Below, in pieces: positions 44,401-52,765 of a DNA stretch of 64,000 nucleotides (position 1 is the first letter of the stretch; every line of letters begins with the position of its first letter). Under the pieces are notes generated by a model that saw only the letters and a list, made by a program, of their open reading frames with translations, made no database searches and had not been told where the DNA came from. The translations under genes were made by a program, and so were the position numbers. This DNA is from Marinobacter sp. X15-166B. GTDB lineage: Bacteria > Pseudomonadota > Gammaproteobacteria > Pseudomonadales > Oleiphilaceae. The stretch lies in contig NZ_MEIY01000001.1 of NCBI RefSeq assembly GCF_001752365.1, positions 468,069 through 532,068 on the forward strand, written 5' to 3'.

Positions 44401-44445
44401 GCGATCGAGTCGTCCGCCGGACGGGAGACGATTGGTTTGTGTCAT
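41416..44445 (-). CDS. soxA: Heterotetrameric sarcosine oxidase alpha subunit
   Basis: A 1009-residue subunit. The N-terminus RPVTFKYNGTTYSGFEGDTLASAL is the ferredoxin-like start. A dinucleotide-binding domain follows (VVVVGGGPAGLSAALAAGRAG), then a second nucleotide motif region and the C-terminal GCV_T-type folate domain from about residue 600 (CRYGLMCGEDGMVFDDGV, HIL-RAEKGFI). It converts sarcosine with THF to glycine and methylene-THF, with subunits B, D and G. The frame stays open upstream across soxD, but ATG 44445 with MTQTNRLPSGGR is the expected start and gives normal length. Confidence 0.97.
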   Translation of the reverse strand: MTQTNRLPSGGRLDRNRPVTFKYNGTTYSGFEGDTLASALLANGVDVVARSFKYSRPRGIVAAGADEPNAVLQLGATEATQVPNVRATQQELFDGLVAASTNGWPSTDNDLMSYIGKVGGRMMPPGFYYKTFMYPQSLWDTYEKFIRKAAGIGRSPTENDPDIYDHMNHHADVVVVGGGPAGLSAALAAGRAGAQVILADEQAEFGGMLLHSNELINDAPATEWVAAVVAELQTMDNVMLLPRSTVNGYHDHNFVTIHERRTDHLADLAPRGQVRQRMHRIRAGWVVLATGAIERPLVYANNDVPGCMLASAVSTYIKRYAVVPGNELVLMTTNDQGYTAAFDWQDAGRKVVAIVDTRAEPTGACVAQAQQRGLKVIKGSAVIEVKGSKRVSGVLVASIDAAGDRVTGNVQQLACDTVASAGGWSPAVHLACHTGSRPEWREDIQAFVPGKTVQRQLTAGAVHGSYTLRACLEEGIQQGMLAATNAGFGEQIAGQIPVPTVTETAAGPVMTLFHVPHTKPTSRAPKQFVDYQTDVTAAGIEVATREGYESIEHVKRYTAMGFGTDQGKLGNINGMAIAAKSLNKTIPETGTTIFRPNYTPITFGAIAGRHCKELYDPKRYTAMHRWHLAQGAKFEDVGQWKRPWYFPKPGESMQDSLNRECQAVRTSAGILDASTLGKIDIQGRDAREFLGRVYSNAWAKLAVGKCRYGLMCGEDGMVFDDGVTACLAENHFIMTTTTGGAAGVLEWLELYHQTEWPELEVYFNTVTDQWATMTISGPNSRKLLAELTDDIDLSGDSFKFMDWKEGTVAGVPARVFRISFTGELSFEVNVQANYGMYVWERVFEVGAKYNLTPYGTETMHILRAEKGFIIAGQDTDGSVTPIDLGMSWCVANNKPFSYIGKRGMAREDCLKENRKQLVGLKTRDPEVVIPEGAHAVENPNQAAPVPMLGHVTSSYYSACLGHSIAMGFIRGGHDRMGETVYYPQPDGSVIEAEICSPIFLDPKGERQNV

Positions 44446-44455
44446 TGTGTTCGCC

Positions 44456-44749
44456 TCACTGAGCCTGAGTTGCTGTAATACGGGGCTCGGCCTCGATTTT
44501 GTACGTCTCTTTGATCTCGTAGTTCTGGGTGTCGCGGGTGATATTGAAAAACTTGCGACACCCGGCCGCATGGACCCACAGTTCGTGATGCAAACCGCGT
44601 GGGTTGTCCCGGAAATAAAGGTACTCGCCCCACTCTTTGTCGCTGCAGCTCTCGGGATCCCGGGGCCGGGCAATGTGGGCCTGGCCTTTGGCGTGAAACT
44701 CTTCTTCTTCGCGATGCTCTTCACAGTAAGGACAGTAGATAGAAAACAT
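44456..44749 (-). CDS. soxD: Heterotetrameric sarcosine oxidase delta subunit
   Basis: A 97-residue zinc-binding subunit. CPYCEEHREEEEFH (Cys 6, Cys 9) together with HAAGCRKFFNITRDT (Cys 63) supply the zinc ligands, and DPESCSDKEWGEYLYFRDNPRG is the conserved core. GGAGGAAG lies before ATG 44749. It sits between soxB and soxA as in all known sox operons. Confidence 0.96.
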   Translation of the reverse strand: MFSIYCPYCEEHREEEEFHAKGQAHIARPRDPESCSDKEWGEYLYFRDNPRGLHHELWVHAAGCRKFFNITRDTQNYEIKETYKIEAEPRITATQAQ

Positions 44750-44765
44750 CGGCTTCCTCCTTCAG

Positions 44766-46019
44766 TTAGTGGGCCACGCCTGCGGCGCCGTGTTCGTCGA
44801 TAAGCGCTCCGTCGTGGAACCGGAACATCGAAAATGGCCTGGCCAGCTCGTGGGCTTCGCCCTTGGCCAGGGTGGCGGCGAATACATGGCCCGACCCCGG
44901 GGTGGCCTTGAACCCACCGGTACCCCAACCGCAGTTGAAGAACAGATTCTCCACCGGCGTGTCAGAAATGATCGGGCAAGCGTCGGGACAGGTGTCCACA
45001 ATGCCTCCCCATTGACGGTTCATGCGCACCCGGCTGAAGATCGGAAAGAGCTCAACTATGGCCTGGATGGTGTGCTCGATGGTGCCGTAGGAACCCCGCT
45101 GGCCGTAGCCGTTGTACCCGTCGATCCCTGCACCGATAACCAGATCCCCTTTGTCCGACTGGGACACGTACCCGTGAACGTGGTTGGACATCACCACCGT
45201 GTCGAGGATCGGTTTGATCGGCTCGGACACCAGTGCCTGCAGCGGATGGGACTCCAGGGGCAGATTGAAGCCTGCCATTTTCGCCAGCACACTGGAGTTA
45301 CCTGCCACTACACAGCCGATGCGATCGGCCTTGATGGTACCGTGCTGTCTGGTCTCCACACCGACGGCGGCACCGTCTTCAGTGAGGATATCCACCACCT
45401 CGCACTGCTGGATCAGGTCGACCCCCAATTGGTCGGCGGCACGGGCATAGCCCCAGGCCACTGCGTCATGGCGGGCCACACCGGCGCGAGGCTGCCAGGA
45501 GGCTCCCAATACCGGATACCGGGTGTTGGGCGAACAATCCATGATGGGGACGATGTCGGCAACCTGCTGGGTGTCCAGCACTTCGCTGTCAATTCCGTTC
45601 AGGCGGTTGGCGCTCACACGGCGCTGTATATCCCGCATGTCCTGCAGGGTATGCCCCAGATTCAGCACGCCGCGCTGGGAGAACATGACGTTGTAGTTCA
45701 GGTCTTGCGACAGGCCTTCCCACAGTTTCATCGCATGCTCGTAAAGGTGGGAAGATTCATCCCACAGGTAGTTGGAGCGCACAATGGTGGTATTACGGGC
45801 CGTGTTACCGCCCCCCAGGTAGCCTTTTTCGACGACTGCAATGTTGGTGATGTGGTGCTCTTTGGCCAGATAGTAGGCGGTTGCCAGACCGTGTCCGCCC
45901 CCACCGACGATCACCACGTCGTATTTTTTCTTGGGCGTGGGGTTGCGCCAGGCCCGCTGCCAGTTCTCGTGATAACTCAGGGCGTGTTTCAACAGCCCGA
46001 AACCTGAATACTTCTCCAT
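44766..46019 (-). CDS. soxB: Heterotetrameric sarcosine oxidase beta subunit
   Basis: A 417-residue flavoprotein that oxidises sarcosine. The ADP-binding fold is [21 protein letters not shown] near residues 35-55. Conserved downstream features are [18 protein letters not shown] near residues 70-87, where the flavin is attached in the family, [16 protein letters not shown] near residues 339-354 and [16 protein letters not shown]. It is first of the soxBDAG set, 56 bases after the serine dehydratase gene. Confidence 0.97.
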   Translation of the reverse strand: MEKYSGFGLLKHALSYHENWQRAWRNPTPKKKYDVVIVGGGGHGLATAYYLAKEHHITNIAVVEKGYLGGGNTARNTTIVRSNYLWDESSHLYEHAMKLWEGLSQDLNYNVMFSQRGVLNLGHTLQDMRDIQRRVSANRLNGIDSEVLDTQQVADIVPIMDCSPNTRYPVLGASWQPRAGVARHDAVAWGYARAADQLGVDLIQQCEVVDILTEDGAAVGVETRQHGTIKADRIGCVVAGNSSVLAKMAGFNLPLESHPLQALVSEPIKPILDTVVMSNHVHGYVSQSDKGDLVIGAGIDGYNGYGQRGSYGTIEHTIQAIVELFPIFSRVRMNRQWGGIVDTCPDACPIISDTPVENLFFNCGWGTGGFKATPGSGHVFAATLAKGEAHELARPFSMFRFHDGALIDEHGAAGVAH

Positions 46020-46075
46020 TGGTTCACCCTCTTTGGTTCATGCCCGCGACAGGTCGCTGACTCCGGCAGGGCCGG

Positions 46076-47458
46076 TCAACATTCGATGATGTTGACCGCC
46101 AGCCCACCCCGTGATGTTTCTTTGTATTTGTCCAACATGTCGCGGCCGGTTTCCCGCATGGTGGCAATCACTTTATCCAGTGATACGTAGTGCTGGCCGT
46201 TGCCGCGCAGTGCCAGCGTGGCGGCGTTGATCGCTTTAACCGAGGCCATGGCGTTGCGTTCGATGCAGGGTATCTGCACCAGGCCGCCAATGGGGTCGCA
46301 GGTCAGCCCGAGATTGTGTTCCATGCCAATCTCCGCGGCGTTGCCGACCTGATCGGGGGTGCCACCGGTCACTGCGGCCAGCCCCGCCGCCGCCATGGCG
46401 CAGGCGGACCCCACCTCCCCCTGACAGCCCACTTCGGCGCCGGAGATGGACGCGTTCTTCTTGAACAGGATGCCGATCGCCGCTGCGGTGAGCAGGAACC
46501 GGATGACCCCCTCTTCGTTGGAGTTGGGGCAAAAATGGATGTAATAGTGCAGTACCGCCGGGATGATGCCGGCGGCACCATTGGTGGGTGCGGTGACGAT
46601 GCGCCCACCGGCCGCATTCTCCTCATTTACCGCCAGTGCGTAGAGGTTGACCCAGTCCATGGCTCCCAGGGACGGGGTGATCATGTCCATCCGGGTGCGG
46701 TTCTGGAGGTCGCGGTACAGGGCCGGCGCACGGCGTTTGACCTTGAGCCCGCCCGGCAGGATCCCTTCATTCCGGGTGCCGTTGCGCACACAGTCTTTCA
46801 TCGCGTCCCACAGGGTCAGAATGCCTTCACGAACCGCCTCTTCACTGCGCCAGACACACTCGTTGGCCAACATGACGTCGGCAATCGACAGCCCGGATTC
46901 CCGGCAGATCGCAAGTAGCTCATCGCCACTGCGAAAGGGATAGGGCAGCTCGGTGGTGTCCTCCACAATCCGGTCGGCCCCGGCCGCCGCTTCATCCACC
47001 ACAAAGCCCCCCCCCACCGAGTAGTACACGCGCTGGCACACCACTTCACCAAACGAATCGTACGCGGTGAAACTCATGCCATTGGCGTGATACGGCAGCG
47101 ACTCCTTGCGGTGGTATATCAGGTCCCGGCGTTCGTCGAACTCGATCCCGTGCTGCCCGGCCAGCAACAACTGCCGATTGCTGACAATGTCCTTGAAGCG
47201 GGGCGGCAGAACGGTCGGATCGATCTCCTCTGGCAGATGGCCTTCCAGTCCCAGCAAGACCGCGGGCCCGGAACCATGCCCCTTACCGGTGGCCCCCAGG
47301 GAACCGTAGAGTTGCGTTTCGACCCGCGCCACCCGCGGCAGCAAACCGTCGTGCGCGAGAGTGGTAGCAAAAATGTGGGCGGCTTTCATGGGCCCGACCG
47401 TGTGGGAACTGGACGGCCCGATCCCGATCTTCAGCATATCGAACAAGCTGATTGCCAT
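46076..47458 (-). CDS. sdaA: L-serine ammonia-lyase (single-chain, iron-sulphur type)
   Basis: A 460-residue enzyme converting serine to pyruvate and ammonia. The N-terminal beta domain begins [24 protein letters not shown]. The alpha domain has [32 protein letters not shown] and [23 protein letters not shown]; the cysteines here ligate the 4Fe-4S cluster. It takes serine made by GlyA from the glycine released by sarcosine oxidase, so this gene finishes the route to pyruvate. AGGAGG precedes ATG 47458. In P. aeruginosa a serine dehydratase gene sits near the same group. Confidence 0.95.
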   Translation of the reverse strand: MAISLFDMLKIGIGPSSSHTVGPMKAAHIFATTLAHDGLLPRVARVETQLYGSLGATGKGHGSGPAVLLGLEGHLPEEIDPTVLPPRFKDIVSNRQLLLAGQHGIEFDERRDLIYHRKESLPYHANGMSFTAYDSFGEVVCQRVYYSVGGGFVVDEAAAGADRIVEDTTELPYPFRSGDELLAICRESGLSIADVMLANECVWRSEEAVREGILTLWDAMKDCVRNGTRNEGILPGGLKVKRRAPALYRDLQNRTRMDMITPSLGAMDWVNLYALAVNEENAAGGRIVTAPTNGAAGIIPAVLHYYIHFCPNSNEEGVIRFLLTAAAIGILFKKNASISGAEVGCQGEVGSACAMAAAGLAAVTGGTPDQVGNAAEIGMEHNLGLTCDPIGGLVQIPCIERNAMASVKAINAATLALRGNGQHYVSLDKVIATMRETGRDMLDKYKETSRGGLAVNIIEC

Positions 47459-47475
47459 GTCGACACCTCCTGACT

Positions 47476-47513
47476 GACCGCGCGGGTATTGGCACCGCGC
47501 GCGGCCTTTTTTT
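47476..47513 (+). terminator. Terminator-like hairpin pointing against the operon, between glyA and sdaA
   Basis: On the plus strand, CCGCGCG (47478-47484) pairs with CGCGCGG (47498-47504) and is followed by seven Ts (47507-47513). No plus-strand gene is known here, so it would only stop antisense transcripts. On the minus strand the hairpin lies just before the sdaA ribosome site and may shape translation. TTGTTATT at 47512-47519 is another CA-motif complement. Confidence 0.4.
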
Positions 47514-47539
47514 GTTATTGAAAGGAGCCCGGACCGCTG

Positions 47540-48802
47540 TTAACGGTACACTGGAAAGTCAACGCAGAGCAGACGCACCTTGTCCTTGACCTCGGCGATC
47601 GTGCCTTCCGCATCCCCCGCCTGCATGGCATCCAGAATGTCGGCGATCCAGCCGCTCAACGCCCGGCATTCGGCCTCTTTCATCCCCCGGGTGGTGATCA
47701 CCGGCGAACCGATGCGCAGGCCCGAGGTCACAAACGGCGATTGGGGGTCGTGGGGCACCGCGTTCTTGTTGACCGTAATGGAGGCCCGCCCCAGAGCCGC
47801 ATCGGCGTCTTTGCCGGTCAGCCCTTGCTTGATCAGACTCAGCAGAAACAGGTGATTTTTGGTGCCGCCGGATACCACATCGTAACCGCGCTCTATGAAC
47901 ACTTCGGCCATTGCCTGCGCGTTTTTCACCACTTGCCCCTGGTACTCCCGGAAAGCCGGATCCAGTGCCTCTTTGAAGGCAACCGCTTTTGCGGCAATCA
48001 CATGCATCAGCGGACCGCCCTGCCCGCCGGGAAACACCGCCGAATTCAGTTTCTTTTCCATTTCGGGGTTGGACTTCGCAAGAATCAAGCCGCCGCGCGG
48101 GCCGCGCAGGGTCTTGTGGGTGGTGGTGGTGACCACGTGGGCGTGCGGCAACGGATTCGGATAGTGCCCGGCCGCCACCAGACCGGCCACATGCGCCATG
48201 TCCACAAAGAGGTAGGCACCTACCTGGTCGGCAATACGGCGAAAGCGTGCCCAATCGACGATCTGCGAGTAGGCGGAAAAGCCGGCTACGATCATCTTCG
48301 GCTTGTGCTCGAGCGCCAGCGCCTCGACCTGACCGTAATCGATTTCGCTACCGGCTTCGTTCAGGCCGTACTGCACAGCGTTGTAGATTTTGCCGGAAAA
48401 ATTCACGTGGGAACCGTGCGTCAGATGGCCGCCGTGGGCCAGACTCATCCCCAGTACGGTATCGCCCGGTTCGCACAACGCCAGATAAACGGCGGCGTTG
48501 GCCTGAGAGCCGGAGTGGGGTTGCACGTTAACGTAATCGGCACCGAACAACTCCTTCGCCCGGTCGATGGCCATTTGCTCCACCACGTCCACATGCTCGC
48601 AGCCACCGTAATAACGTTTTCCCGGATAGCCTTCGGCATACTTGTTGGTGAGCAGGGTTCCCTGAGCCTCCATGACCAGTGGGCTGGTGTAGTTCTCGGA
48701 AGCGATCAGTTCGATATGCTCTTCCTGACGCACCGCTTCGTGTTGAATGGCCTCCCACAAGGCAGGGTCGAAATTCTGAATGGTGTCGCTTTTATTAAAC
48801 AT
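47540..48802 (-). CDS. glyA: Serine hydroxymethyltransferase
   Basis: A 420-residue PLP enzyme joining glycine and methylene-THF to serine. Start [31 protein letters not shown] is diagnostic, as are [12 protein letters not shown] near residue 96 and the PLP lysine in [16 protein letters not shown] near residue 230. It runs here in the direction of serine formation from sarcosine-derived glycine. AGGAG precedes ATG 48802, separated from it by AACAACAA, a motif matching Crc/Hfq binding sites. Confidence 0.97.
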   Translation of the reverse strand: MFNKSDTIQNFDPALWEAIQHEAVRQEEHIELIASENYTSPLVMEAQGTLLTNKYAEGYPGKRYYGGCEHVDVVEQMAIDRAKELFGADYVNVQPHSGSQANAAVYLALCEPGDTVLGMSLAHGGHLTHGSHVNFSGKIYNAVQYGLNEAGSEIDYGQVEALALEHKPKMIVAGFSAYSQIVDWARFRRIADQVGAYLFVDMAHVAGLVAAGHYPNPLPHAHVVTTTTHKTLRGPRGGLILAKSNPEMEKKLNSAVFPGGQGGPLMHVIAAKAVAFKEALDPAFREYQGQVVKNAQAMAEVFIERGYDVVSGGTKNHLFLLSLIKQGLTGKDADAALGRASITVNKNAVPHDPQSPFVTSGLRIGSPVITTRGMKEAECRALSGWIADILDAMQAGDAEGTIAEVKDKVRLLCVDFPVYR

Positions 48803-48804
48803 TA

Positions 48805-48812
48805 TTGTTGTT
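48805..48812 (-). promoter_or_regulatory. CA motif in the glyA ribosome-binding region
   Basis: The mRNA reads AACAACAA exactly between the AGGAG and the ATG of glyA. This is the strongest placement of the AAYAAYAA motif in this window, because binding there would directly block initiation. Confidence 0.5.
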
Positions 48813-48859
48813 CTCCTGACGGGTACCCGAGGGTTCCAGGTGATCAGCTCCCCGGGGTT

Positions 48860-48897
48860 CGATAAGGCCCGGGCCTTGCATTCACTTCATCCTATCG
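48860..48897. repeat. Nested inverted repeats upstream of glyA
   Basis: A perfect 14-bp palindrome AAGGCCCGGGCCTT (48864-48877) sits within CGATA/TATCG arms at 48860-48864 and 48893-48897. It lies about 60-95 bases before the glyA start, in the gap after the cupin gene. It could be an operator or an mRNA hairpin. It does not look like a glycine riboswitch. Confidence 0.35.
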
Positions 48898-48990
48898 GAT
48901 GGCCTCTGGCCGGGGTTGTCTGTCCGCTACCTTCAGCTGTGTATTTGCGACAGTCCGGCGGGGAGCTGCATGGATTAACAGGCTAAGGGG

Positions 48991-49353
48991 TCAGGCACCG
49001 TAGATGACGAACACTTTGCGCAAGGTTTCATGCACGGTCCAGAAGCCACACCAGCCAACGGGGAAGACCGCGCTGGAACCGGCGGTCAGCTCCAGGGTTT
49101 CACCCCCATCCTGCTCGACGGTCATGCGCCCGGACAGCACATGGATAACCTCGCCCCGGGTCATGAACTCCCAACGGGAACGACCCGGCTCGCACTCCCA
49201 GGTCCCGGCGGTGATTGGCTGTTCTTCGCCCTTGAAAAACACGTGGCTGCGGGTGGTGATTTCTCCGCTCAGCGACTGCGCGGTTGGTTGCTCGAGCGGT
49301 TTTTCGGTGAGTTCATCGTTGGAGAGTTCCGCGGCACGAAAGAAAATTGTCAT
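48991..49353 (-). CDS. Small cupin-domain protein (DUF861/EutQ-like)
   Basis: A 120-residue single-cupin protein. TRSHVFFKGEEQPITAGTWECEPGRSRWEFMTRGEVIHVLSG and TAGSSAVFPVGWCGFWTVHETLRK follow the two cupin motifs. Only part of the classic His-rich metal set is visible, as in EutQ-like cupins, so a catalytic metal site is uncertain. It lies between the symporter and glyA on the same strand and has AGGAAAA before ATG 49353. Its role in sarcosine or creatine use is unknown. Confidence 0.8.
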   Translation of the reverse strand: MTIFFRAAELSNDELTEKPLEQPTAQSLSGEITTRSHVFFKGEEQPITAGTWECEPGRSRWEFMTRGEVIHVLSGRMTVEQDGGETLELTAGSSAVFPVGWCGFWTVHETLRKVFVIYGA

Positions 49354-49360
49354 TATTGTT
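49353..49360 (-). promoter_or_regulatory. CA-motif-like sequence at the cupin gene start
   Basis: The mRNA reads AACAATAA, ending on the A of the ATG, and lies between the AGGAA ribosome site and the start codon. It follows the AAYAAYAA pattern. Confidence 0.4.
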
Positions 49361-49533
49361 TTCCTGTTGTCAGTGACGTTCGCGATGGTTCATGCTCGTC
49401 AGTTATAAAAACGCCGCCGGTCCGGGCGCAGTGTTCCGCGCTTAGATCGGCGGCAAACCCACTCTTACATTCGTGCGGCACGCACGAATTCCGGTAGTCC
49501 GGTGCAGGGCAGCCGCCCTCCACCGGTTAACTG

Positions 49534-50994
49534 CTAAATGGCGCTGCTCCTGTAAGCGGGCGTCGGGCGACCGGTCAGCAAAGACACCCCCACATAACTG
49601 ACGGAGGAGGCCAATGCTCCGATCAGGGGCCCTTCAACCCAGCCAAGATCGCTGAACATCATCAGCCCGCCACTGGTGCAGAACCCCACCAGCATGGCGG
49701 CCAGTGCGCCGGCAACATTGCCCTGCCAGAATGTGGAGATGAACACCGGACCAATCATGGCCGCCAGCAGCGTGCCGGAACCGAGTATCCCCAGCCAGGA
49801 GAGCATGAATGGCGGTGCGTACATCATCATGAGCAACCCCAGCAATCCCAGCGCGACCACCGCCGTGCGGTTGATCCGCAAGGCGCCCGGCGAGTCGTGT
49901 TGCGCGTCCTTGTTCAACGCCAGCCGCAAATCGTGGGAAGTGGCCGACGCGACCGTGTGCAGCATCGAGTTCGCGGTTGATTTCATCGCAAAGATGATGA
50001 ACAGGGTGATCAGGCCTTGCAGGGCCGGGTGCAAAAAGGTCTCCAGATACATCGGCATCGCGTTGTCGGCCAGATCCAGCTCAGGCCCGAAGGCGCGCAT
50101 GTAGAGCCCCACAATGGGGATCAGGCTGAGCAGTCCGCCGAGGATCGCCACATACACCCCGACCGTGTGCATTTTCACGTCTGGCCGGAAGGCAAGAAAG
50201 CGCACCGACATATAGGGCAACACGGCGGCGAACAGGAACGCGTAGGGAAATACCAGGTAAACGGAGCTTTTGCTGGCGCCGTAAGGTGCGGCGGTGTCCG
50301 GATTGAGCAGGTTGGTATCGATGGCGTTCAACCGGGCGACCCAGTCGGTCAGATCGACGCTGGTGAACATCTGCACCATGATCACCACCGCCGCCAGTGC
50401 CATGCCGCACACCATGACGGTGTCGGTCCAGGCCACCGCCGCGAGCCCGCCCCACATGGTGTAAATAATGATGACCGAAATCATCAGCCACGCGCTGGTG
50501 GTCATCTCGATGTCGAGCCAGGAGGCACCGAGCAGGCCCACCGCCTTGATCTGACTGACCAGAAACACCATCAGCAGGACAATGGTAATGACTGCGGCAA
50601 CCCCCTGCAGCAGGCGTCCCCCGCGACCGCCGCCATGAATCTGGCTGATGTATTCGGGAATGGTGTTGCTGCCCATTTTGAGCGCGCGTTTTTGCATGAA
50701 GCTGGCAAAAAACAGCACCGCCACCATCATCGCCGGGGCAAAAAAGAAGTTACCGAGCACCTCGATGGCGCCGTATTCGTAGGTCACCCCGGGGGAACCC
50801 ATAAACCCCCAGCCGCTGAAGCCGGTGGCGACGATGGTACTGGCCCCCACAAATGGCCCGAGGGTACGTCCAGCGAGCAAGAACCCGCCCTCGTTGCTGT
50901 CGCTGACCTTACGTGACGCCTTGGCGCCTATGGCAATCATTACCGCAAAGGCGGCGATCATCAGCCCCCAGTTGAGCAGTTCGTAAAAGTCCAT
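49534..50994 (-). CDS. Sodium:solute symporter (SSS) family transporter
   Basis: A 486-residue membrane protein with about 13 hydrophobic segments. Family features include GGFLLAGRTLGPFVGASTIVATGFSGWGFMG near residues 34-64, IPEYISQIHGG near residue 118, and WGGLAAVAWTDTVMVCGM near residues 173-190. It is predicted to import creatine, sarcosine or a related compound with sodium, because of its place between creatinase and glyA. GGAGG precedes ATG 50994, inside the end of the 37-residue gene. The frame upstream of that ATG belongs to another frame of that small gene. Confidence 0.9.
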   Translation of the reverse strand: MDFYELLNWGLMIAAFAVMIAIGAKASRKVSDSNEGGFLLAGRTLGPFVGASTIVATGFSGWGFMGSPGVTYEYGAIEVLGNFFFAPAMMVAVLFFASFMQKRALKMGSNTIPEYISQIHGGGRGGRLLQGVAAVITIVLLMVFLVSQIKAVGLLGASWLDIEMTTSAWLMISVIIIYTMWGGLAAVAWTDTVMVCGMALAAVVIMVQMFTSVDLTDWVARLNAIDTNLLNPDTAAPYGASKSSVYLVFPYAFLFAAVLPYMSVRFLAFRPDVKMHTVGVYVAILGGLLSLIPIVGLYMRAFGPELDLADNAMPMYLETFLHPALQGLITLFIIFAMKSTANSMLHTVASATSHDLRLALNKDAQHDSPGALRINRTAVVALGLLGLLMMMYAPPFMLSWLGILGSGTLLAAMIGPVFISTFWQGNVAGALAAMLVGFCTSGGLMMFSDLGWVEGPLIGALASSVSYVGVSLLTGRPTPAYRSSAI

Positions 50995-50998
50995 GCCT

Positions 50999-51112
50999 TT
51001 ACCTCCGCTCGCCGGAATCGTCTTTGCAGGAACACATCCAATAGCGACCGAAGGCCACCAGGAACATTGCTGCGTTAAGCAGCACAAACGCGTCTAATAC
51101 CCAGGAGTTCAT
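50999..51112 (-). CDS. Small symporter accessory membrane protein, 37 residues
   Basis: A very short ORF starting MNSWVLDAFVLLNAAMF, with one membrane helix (FVLLNAAMFLVAFGRYWM) and a basic polar tail CSCKDDSGERR. AAGGAAAAAG lies well placed before ATG 51112. Its TAA stop overlaps the GGAGG of the downstream sodium:solute symporter gene, five bases before that gene starts, so the two are coupled. The size and position match small accessory proteins found beside some SSS symporters. Too short for most gene finders. Confidence 0.75.
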   Translation of the reverse strand: MNSWVLDAFVLLNAAMFLVAFGRYWMCSCKDDSGERR

Positions 51113-51129
51113 GCTCTTTTTCCTTCATC

Positions 51130-51137
51130 TTGTTGTT
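51130..51137 (-). promoter_or_regulatory. CA motif in the leader of the small symporter gene
   Basis: The mRNA reads AACAACAA about 18 bases before ATG 51112, just upstream of the AAGGAA ribosome site. Confidence 0.4.
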
Positions 51138-51161
51138 ATAGCGGCGGTGCGCCAGCGCCCG

Positions 51162-51194
51162 GACTGAGGGCTCCGGTGAACCGGAAATTCAGTC
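51162..51194 (-). repeat. Nested hairpin between creatinase and the symporter genes
   Basis: GACTGA (51162-51167) pairs with TCAGTC (51189-51194) around an inner TCCGGT/ACCGGA stem (51172-51185). It sits about 50 bases after the creatinase stop. No T-run follows on the minus strand. It may attenuate or stabilise the mRNA. Confidence 0.35.
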
Positions 51195-51242
51195 GGGGTA
51201 ACGCACCACCTCATTTGAAGTGTCTAATGAGCCTGGAAAGAC

Positions 51243-52454
51243 TTAACCCTTGATGATGTTATGCTCCGGACCGAAGGGGTATTTGGTGATGTTTTCGGCA
51301 CCGTCCTCACCCACCACCAGGATGTCGTGTTCGCGGTAGCCGCCGGCCCCCGCCTTGCCTTCAGGCAACATCAACATCGGTTCCATGGACACCACCATGC
51401 CGGGTTCCAGCACGGTATCTATGTCTTCGCGCAATTCGAGGCCGGCTTCGCGGCCATAGTAATGGCTGAGGGTGCCAAACGAGTGCCCGTAACCGAAGGT
51501 ACGGTATTGCAACACATCGTGCTGCAGGAAAATTTCGTTGAGTTCGGCGGCGATATCGCAGCAGCGAGCCCCCGGACGGATCAGCTCCAGCCCGCGGCGG
51601 TGCACTTTGCAGTTGATTTCCCACAGTTCCAGATGACGGTCCGAGGCGTGCTCGCTGAACAGGGTGCGCTCCAGCGCGGTGTAGTAACCGGCGATCATCG
51701 GGAAGGTGTTCATACTCAGAATGTCGCCCGCTTCAATCCTGCGCGAGGTGACCGGGTTGTGGGCCCCGTCGGTATTGATGCCCGACTGGAACCAGACCCA
51801 GGTGTCCATCAGCTCACCGTGGGGGAAGCGGGCTGCAATCTCGCGCACCATCGCCTGGGTGCCCGCCAGCGCCACTTCATACTCGGGTACCCCGACCGCA
51901 ATGGCGTCACGAATCGCTGCCCCGCCGATGTCGGCGACGGCCGCACCGTGCTTGATCACCTCGATCTCTTCGGCGGACTTGACCATGCGCATCTTCATGG
52001 TCGGCTCCGCGATATCGACAAACTGGACGGACGGCAGGATGGTTTTCATCTTGTCCAGATTCTGCAACGACATGTGGTCGAACTCGACCCCGACCTTGCC
52101 TTCATCCCTGATCAGCTGCTTGACCGCGTAGAAGAAGTTGTCTTTCTGCCAGTCGGTGTACACCACATTGTCCCCCAACTGGTTGCGACGGTAGGGCTGC
52201 CCCCCGTCAATGTTGGCGGTCACCGTGGTGTAATCTTCCTGAGTCACGACCAGACCGTAGTCACGACCGAAGCGGCAGTACACAAAGTCGCTGTAGTAGT
52301 TGATGTTGTGGTAGGAGGTGAACAGAACGGCCTGTACATCGTTTTCGGCCATGTGGCGGCGCAATTTTGCCAGCCGTGCGTTCAGTTCTTCGCGCGAAAA
52401 CGTCCCCTGAACTTTTTCGCCATTAGGTATAAGCAGTGTTTTTGGCATTTGCAT
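51243..52454 (-). CDS. Creatinase (creatine amidinohydrolase)
   Basis: A 403-residue pita-bread enzyme that hydrolyses creatine to sarcosine and urea. Its length equals the P. putida enzyme and the key residues keep the same numbers: Phe 62 and Arg 64 in RFGRDYG, His 232 in TDGAHNPVT, Glu 262 in YYTALERTLF, Arg 335 in YYGREAGLELRED and Glu 358 in VVSMEPMLML. Metal-ligand residues of M24 peptidases are absent, as known for creatinase. It feeds sarcosine to SoxBDAG downstream. No urease is seen in the window. Start ATG 52454 encodes the family-like MQMPKTL. Confidence 0.96.
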   Translation of the reverse strand: MQMPKTLLIPNGEKVQGTFSREELNARLAKLRRHMAENDVQAVLFTSYHNINYYSDFVYCRFGRDYGLVVTQEDYTTVTANIDGGQPYRRNQLGDNVVYTDWQKDNFFYAVKQLIRDEGKVGVEFDHMSLQNLDKMKTILPSVQFVDIAEPTMKMRMVKSAEEIEVIKHGAAVADIGGAAIRDAIAVGVPEYEVALAGTQAMVREIAARFPHGELMDTWVWFQSGINTDGAHNPVTSRRIEAGDILSMNTFPMIAGYYTALERTLFSEHASDRHLELWEINCKVHRRGLELIRPGARCCDIAAELNEIFLQHDVLQYRTFGYGHSFGTLSHYYGREAGLELREDIDTVLEPGMVVSMEPMLMLPEGKAGAGGYREHDILVVGEDGAENITKYPFGPEHNIIKG

Positions 52455-52765
52455 GGTGTGTTCCTCTAACTTGTTATATTTGTATGAGGTTGTTCTCAGC
52501 TCACCCCTATGGGGAAGGTCTCAGAGTGCGTGAAGCTTTGTGCGCCTGTGGCAAGCCGGCAGTCTCTGATCAGCCCAATCGATCTTAACCCTCGCCTAAA
52601 CATAAAAGAAATCAATAAGTGTTATGATGTCATTTGCGTGACTAATGCCATAAGGACCTCGGTTACGGCACATGGTTAAGGGTTTGTTTTATAACTTTGA
52701 TCAACACAGTCTCCCTGCATACTGACCAACGAGCCTGGCCCCAACAGGGGCCTATACCCGGGCAA
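52455..52765 (-). other. 311-base gap upstream of creatinase
   Basis: No gene is seen. It contains AT-rich sequence around 52600-52700 likely to hold the creatinase promoter, with an ATGATGTCAT near-palindrome at 52624-52633 that could be a regulator site. A short hairpin GGCCCC-AACA-GGGGCC lies at 52737-52752, 14 bases beyond the stop of the 69-residue gene, where it may reduce read-through. Confidence 0.35.

Noticed and set aside
44446..44928. N-terminal extension of soxA across soxD
   Set aside because: The open frame continues upstream, but soxD is a certain gene there and ATG 44445 gives the expected SoxA start and length.
48803..48990. Glycine or folate riboswitch upstream of glyA
   Set aside because: The region has palindromes but none of the conserved core sequences of glycine or THF riboswitches that I could match.
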